DNA of 64,000 bases from assembly GCF_029433095.1 (NCBI RefSeq), contig NZ_JARNTX010000001.1, positions 2,232,001 through 2,296,000 on the forward strand, given 5' to 3'. Within the stretch, counting starts at the first letter, position 1. Each line of letters starts with the position of its first letter. The notes beneath the pieces were generated by a model, which ran no database searches, had not been told where the DNA came from, and was given only the letters and a program-made list of their open reading frames with translations. Positions 61,569 to 64,000 of the stretch are shown here, in pieces. The stretch comes from Hymenobacter sp. YC55. Its GTDB lineage: Bacteria > Bacteroidota > Bacteroidia > Cytophagales > Hymenobacteraceae. The translations under genes and the position numbers were made by a program.

Positions 61569-62163
61569 ATCAAATCGAACTCAGTTTCCAGCGCCAGAGG
61601 GTTGGCCTGCTGAAACTAGGGTTATAGATCAACACAGGCCTACTTTAACAAGTTCTACAGTTATAGAAGGCCACATGATAATCATTAATCTATAAACGTG
61701 AATAAGTAAAGTGCGCTAAACTGTCATTTTCAGCGCTTTCATAGTATAGTACAACGCCGTTTATCTTTTCTTGCACAACTACGGCCCTAAGACACTACCC
61801 TAGTTCCTCGGTGTTATTGAGTTGTGCCACTTAGCCAACCATTTACTTTTCCTGTTCTTTAAAAGGCAGCATTATCAAGCAAATGGCTGATAATGCTGCC
61901 TTTGCGGTTTTTATTATGTACTAGCACTAAATCAATCCGTGTGACTCATTGTGAGGATACACCCCGCATTACTAACGTTGAAGATGCTAAAGCTTATGCT
62001 TTACAGTTACAAGATTCGCGTTGCTTGATTACATCCGCTTTAGATTAAAACATAGCTTGTAAATAGTCACTAAATTTTTCACAATGCAGGCAACTGTTGC
62101 CTGCACACAGCCATCTACCCTCCCAAACGCTCTGCTTTTGTTCTGAACTCTACTCAACCAACT
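61569..62163. other. Intergenic region before the ECF sigma gene, with an orphan terminator
   Basis: 595 AT-rich bases with no supported ORF. It contains a complete intrinsic terminator (61862-61910) that belongs to no annotated gene. Before the sigma gene, TGCTTTTG (62133-62140) is a one-mismatch -7 box that could drive it. Confidence 0.5.
61862..61910 (+). terminator. Orphan intrinsic terminator, possible end of a small RNA
   Basis: Perfect 16-bp arms AAAGGCAGCATTATCA (61862-61877) and complement (61888-61903), a 10-base loop, then GCGGTTTTTA on the plus strand. No gene on either strand ends near it: the sugar transferase has its own terminator 460 bases upstream. Confidence 0.6.
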
Positions 62164-62748
62164 GTGACTGATGCTGACCTCATTGCCGCCTGCTGCCAAG
62201 GCAGTGGCCGCGCCCAGAAGCTGCTCTACGAGCGGTTTGCGGGTATGATGCTGGGGGTATGTCTGCGTTATCTGCGTCGCCGCGAAGATGCCGAGGAAGC
62301 ATTGCTAAGCGGGTTTACCAAGATGTTTCGGGCCTTAAGCCAATATCGGCACGAGGGTAGCTTCGAGGGCTGGATTCGTCGTATTATGGTAAACGAGGCT
62401 CTCGGGATGCTTCGCCGTAAAGAGCCTTTGCATATGGCCATCGACGACCTTACGTACGACGTACCCGCAACCGCCGCCGAAGCGGAAAGCCAGCTCAATG
62501 CTGCCGACCTCATGGGCTTGCTGGCAGAATTGCCCGCCGGCTACCGTACTGTGTTCAACCTCTATGCCCTGGAAGGCTATACCCACCCCGAAATCGGCGA
62601 GCTGCTCGGTATTTCGGAGGGCACCAGCAAGTCGCAGCTCAGCAAGGCGCGGGCTATGCTTCAGCGCCGCCTGATAGCCGCTAACCAAACGGCTACTCCT
62701 TCTTCTAACGCTTCACCGAAAGAACTATATGCAACCGGAAGATATTGA
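62164..62748 (+). CDS. ECF-type RNA polymerase sigma factor
   Basis: A 194-residue sigma-70 factor with only regions 2 and 4. It starts at GTG (62164). Region 2 is DLIAACCQGSGRAQKLLYER through CLRYLRRREDAEEALLSGFTKMF (the DA(E/Q)D-type region 2 motif), and region 4 is LPAGYRTVFNLYALEGYTHPEIGELLGISEGTSKSQLSKARAML. The following gene overlaps it by 20 bases and encodes a single-pass protein, the arrangement of a sigma/anti-sigma pair in an envelope-sensing system. Confidence 0.95.
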   Translation: MTDADLIAACCQGSGRAQKLLYERFAGMMLGVCLRYLRRREDAEEALLSGFTKMFRALSQYRHEGSFEGWIRRIMVNEALGMLRRKEPLHMAIDDLTYDVPATAAEAESQLNAADLMGLLAELPAGYRTVFNLYALEGYTHPEIGELLGISEGTSKSQLSKARAMLQRRLIAANQTATPSSNASPKELYATGRY

Positions 62749-63589
62749 TAAGCTGTTCCGGGACCGGCTTGAAGGGCACGCTCCCGTCCCGCCGGCCTAC
62801 CTCTGGGACCAACTCGAAGAAGAGTTGCAGCCCACCAAGAAGCGCCCCGTTCTGTGGTTATGGGCTGCGGCCGCCGCTGTATTGCTTTGCTTTGTGAGTG
62901 GCCTGTTATGGCTGCAGCTTACTCCCACAGCGGGAGTGGGCTCCGCTCCGCTGGCTACTAATACCAAGCCAACGCGCTCCGCCAATCAAGAACTACAGCC
63001 TGCTGCGCAACCCGAAAAAAAATCAGCGGAAGCTGTTGTATCTCGGGCAACCCCCTCCCCGGCTCTTGCATCTACCCTCCCGAAAGCGACCGCTGCTGCA
63101 GCCCCGACCGCTCCGCTTCGCCAGCCTGAGGGTGCGCGCCCCGAAGCTCGGCAGCAACTCACCGCTTCAACTTCTCGCCCTGCCCGCAGCACTAAAACCC
63201 TTCGTCCTGCTCCAATTCCTGAAATCGTGAAACCACAACCGGCCCCTGAAGCTATAGCTGCTACCACTTCAAAGACGCAACCGGAGCGCTCTTTGCCTTC
63301 AGTGGAAACGTTGGTGCCAGCTCAGACTCCAACGGCTGTGGCTTTAGCAGCCACCCCGTCGGCTCCTACCGGACCCATCGAGGTGGAAGTACACCGCAGC
63401 AACGATGCGGTAGCCACTGCAGATGCAGCTGGTAATTCGCGCCGCAGCCTAGGTGGTATTCTGCTTCGCCAAGCCCGTAATGCTGTTAAGGGCGAACGAG
63501 TTAGCCTAGCTGAAACCGGCCTGCCCGAAACCGTGACGGTACAAGCCCGCGTGGGCAACCGCACACTTACCAAAGTGATTCAACTCTAA
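62729..63589 (+). CDS. Single-pass membrane protein, probable anti-sigma factor
   Basis: A 286-residue protein. Residues 1-40 (MQPEDIDKLFRDRLEGHAPV, PPAYLWDQLEEEL) form a cytoplasmic N-domain with the pattern of ECF anti-sigma proteins of Bacteroidota. One membrane helix is seen (VLWLWAAAAAVLLCFVSGLL, about residues 40-60). The outside part is Pro/Ala/Thr-rich and likely unstructured, ending in a compact region (NAVKGERVSLAETGLPETVT). It overlaps the sigma gene by 20 bases, so the two are coupled. Its direct binding to the sigma factor is inferred from arrangement. Confidence 0.8.
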   Translation: MQPEDIDKLFRDRLEGHAPVPPAYLWDQLEEELQPTKKRPVLWLWAAAAAVLLCFVSGLLWLQLTPTAGVGSAPLATNTKPTRSANQELQPAAQPEKKSAEAVVSRATPSPALASTLPKATAAAAPTAPLRQPEGARPEARQQLTASTSRPARSTKTLRPAPIPEIVKPQPAPEAIAATTSKTQPERSLPSVETLVPAQTPTAVALAATPSAPTGPIEVEVHRSNDAVATADAAGNSRRSLGGILLRQARNAVKGERVSLAETGLPETVTVQARVGNRTLTKVIQL

Positions 63590-63601
63590 TTATCCCTTGT
63601 C

Positions 63602-64000
63602 ATGAAACGCCTCTCCGCTCTGCTGGCTGCCTTCGTGCTGCTAGCCCTGGCCTCGCCTTGCTTTGCCCGTACTACCTTCCCTGCCCACCTCGACGACACC
63701 ATTGTGGTGAAACTGCCGAACCAAGCGACCATGACGCTGTTCGTGAAAAACAAACAGCAACTACGGGAACTGCGAGCCTACAAACTCGACTCTTTAATGC
63801 TGCTGCTGGACACCTATATCAGTCAGGCGGAAGCTGCTGGTAAAAACTCGAAATCCGAGCAGGTAACCATGGAGTTCTACCCAGCCAAAGACCGCCCCGG
63901 CAAACAAGTACCTGAGCAAATCCGCATCACGATGCGCAACGACGCAAGCACCCGTAGTAACGGCGACAAGGTGGAAGTAAACATGGGCCGTGTATTCGGG
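63602..64000 (+). CDS. Secreted protein of unknown function (partial, right edge)
   Basis: The frame is open from the ATG at 63602 to the right edge (133 codons). It starts with a signal peptide, MKRLSALLAAFVLLALASPC and FA. The mature start reads TTFPAHLDDTIVVKLPNQATMTLFV, then KNKQQLRELRAYKLDSLMLLL with a helix, then EQVTMEFYPAKDRPGK. No family is recognised. It lies 12 bases after the anti-sigma gene, so it is probably the third gene of the sigma operon and may be the envelope protein that the sigma factor controls. Confidence 0.85.
   Translation, partial: MKRLSALLAAFVLLALASPCFARTTFPAHLDDTIVVKLPNQATMTLFVKNKQQLRELRAYKLDSLMLLLDTYISQAEAAGKNSKSEQVTMEFYPAKDRPGKQVPEQIRITMRNDASTRSNGDKVEVNMGRVFG

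Noticed and set aside
1..64000. CRISPR arrays, tRNA and rRNA genes, prophage or insertion sequences
   Set aside because: No regularly spaced repeats, no cloverleaf or rRNA sequence, and no transposase or integrase gene were found; the zinc ribbon of the LacI protein is the only IS-like sequence and it is fused in frame.

Overview
The window looks like chromosome of a Bacteroidota bacterium of the Cytophagales/Hymenobacter type. The evidence is a SusC/SusD pair, DUF2911, DUF349 and DUF4259 proteins, starts without clear Shine-Dalgarno sequences, and several promoters of the Bacteroidota form (TTTG or TTG, about 18-20 bases, TAnnTTTG). The genus is an inference from gene content and fairly high GC. 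No tRNA, rRNA, CRISPR array, prophage or complete insertion sequence was found.

Positions 1-18.8 kb form a xylan (glucuronoxylan) utilisation locus. Nearly all genes lie on the minus strand, in transcription order: mannonate dehydratase, GH67 alpha-glucuronidase, an SDR dehydrogenase that probably reduces fructuronate, SusC, SusD, an SGNH acetylesterase, xylose isomerase, an SGLT-type sugar symporter, and a GH10 endoxylanase cut by the left edge. A divergent LacI-family regulator with an unusual N-terminal zinc ribbon sits at 16.2 kb beside a 26-bp palindrome, its likely operator; a GH43 lipoprotein follows it. Together these genes would cut, deacetylate and import xylan fragments, remove (methyl)glucuronic acid, and feed xylose and glucuronate into central metabolism. 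Xylulokinase and the KDG kinase/aldolase steps are not in the window.

Positions 19-32.7 kb hold unrelated single genes and short operons: a serine beta-lactamase-like hydrolase, a small conserved-looking protein, a BLUF blue-light sensor, the decayed end of an MFS transporter, a PoxB-type ThDP enzyme, a sorbosone-dehydrogenase-like lipoprotein, a PAS histidine kinase with its receiver protein, a lipoprotein, and an APC permease with an SsuD-type monooxygenase. The permease is preceded by a possible short Cys-rich leader ORF.

Positions 32.8-38.3 kb are a type III restriction-modification operon (Mod and Res). An additional gene between the two carries a PD-(D/E)xK-like pattern and overlaps res by four bases. 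This is the best candidate in the window for an undescribed variant system.

Positions 38.3-64 kb are mostly housekeeping genes: two small proteins of similar style, a DUF349 protein, YqgE, PdxH, DUF1015, Maf, a glycosyltransferase-like membrane protein, an EamA-type half transporter, DUF4259, GpsA, SdaAB with TolC and a MacA-like adaptor, tryptophan 2,3-dioxygenase, an AT-rich acyltransferase, DUF2911, an FAD oxidoreductase, a CoA-binding protein, a sugar-phosphate transferase, and an ECF sigma/anti-sigma operon cut by the right edge. Many convergent gene ends are marked by long perfect hairpins.
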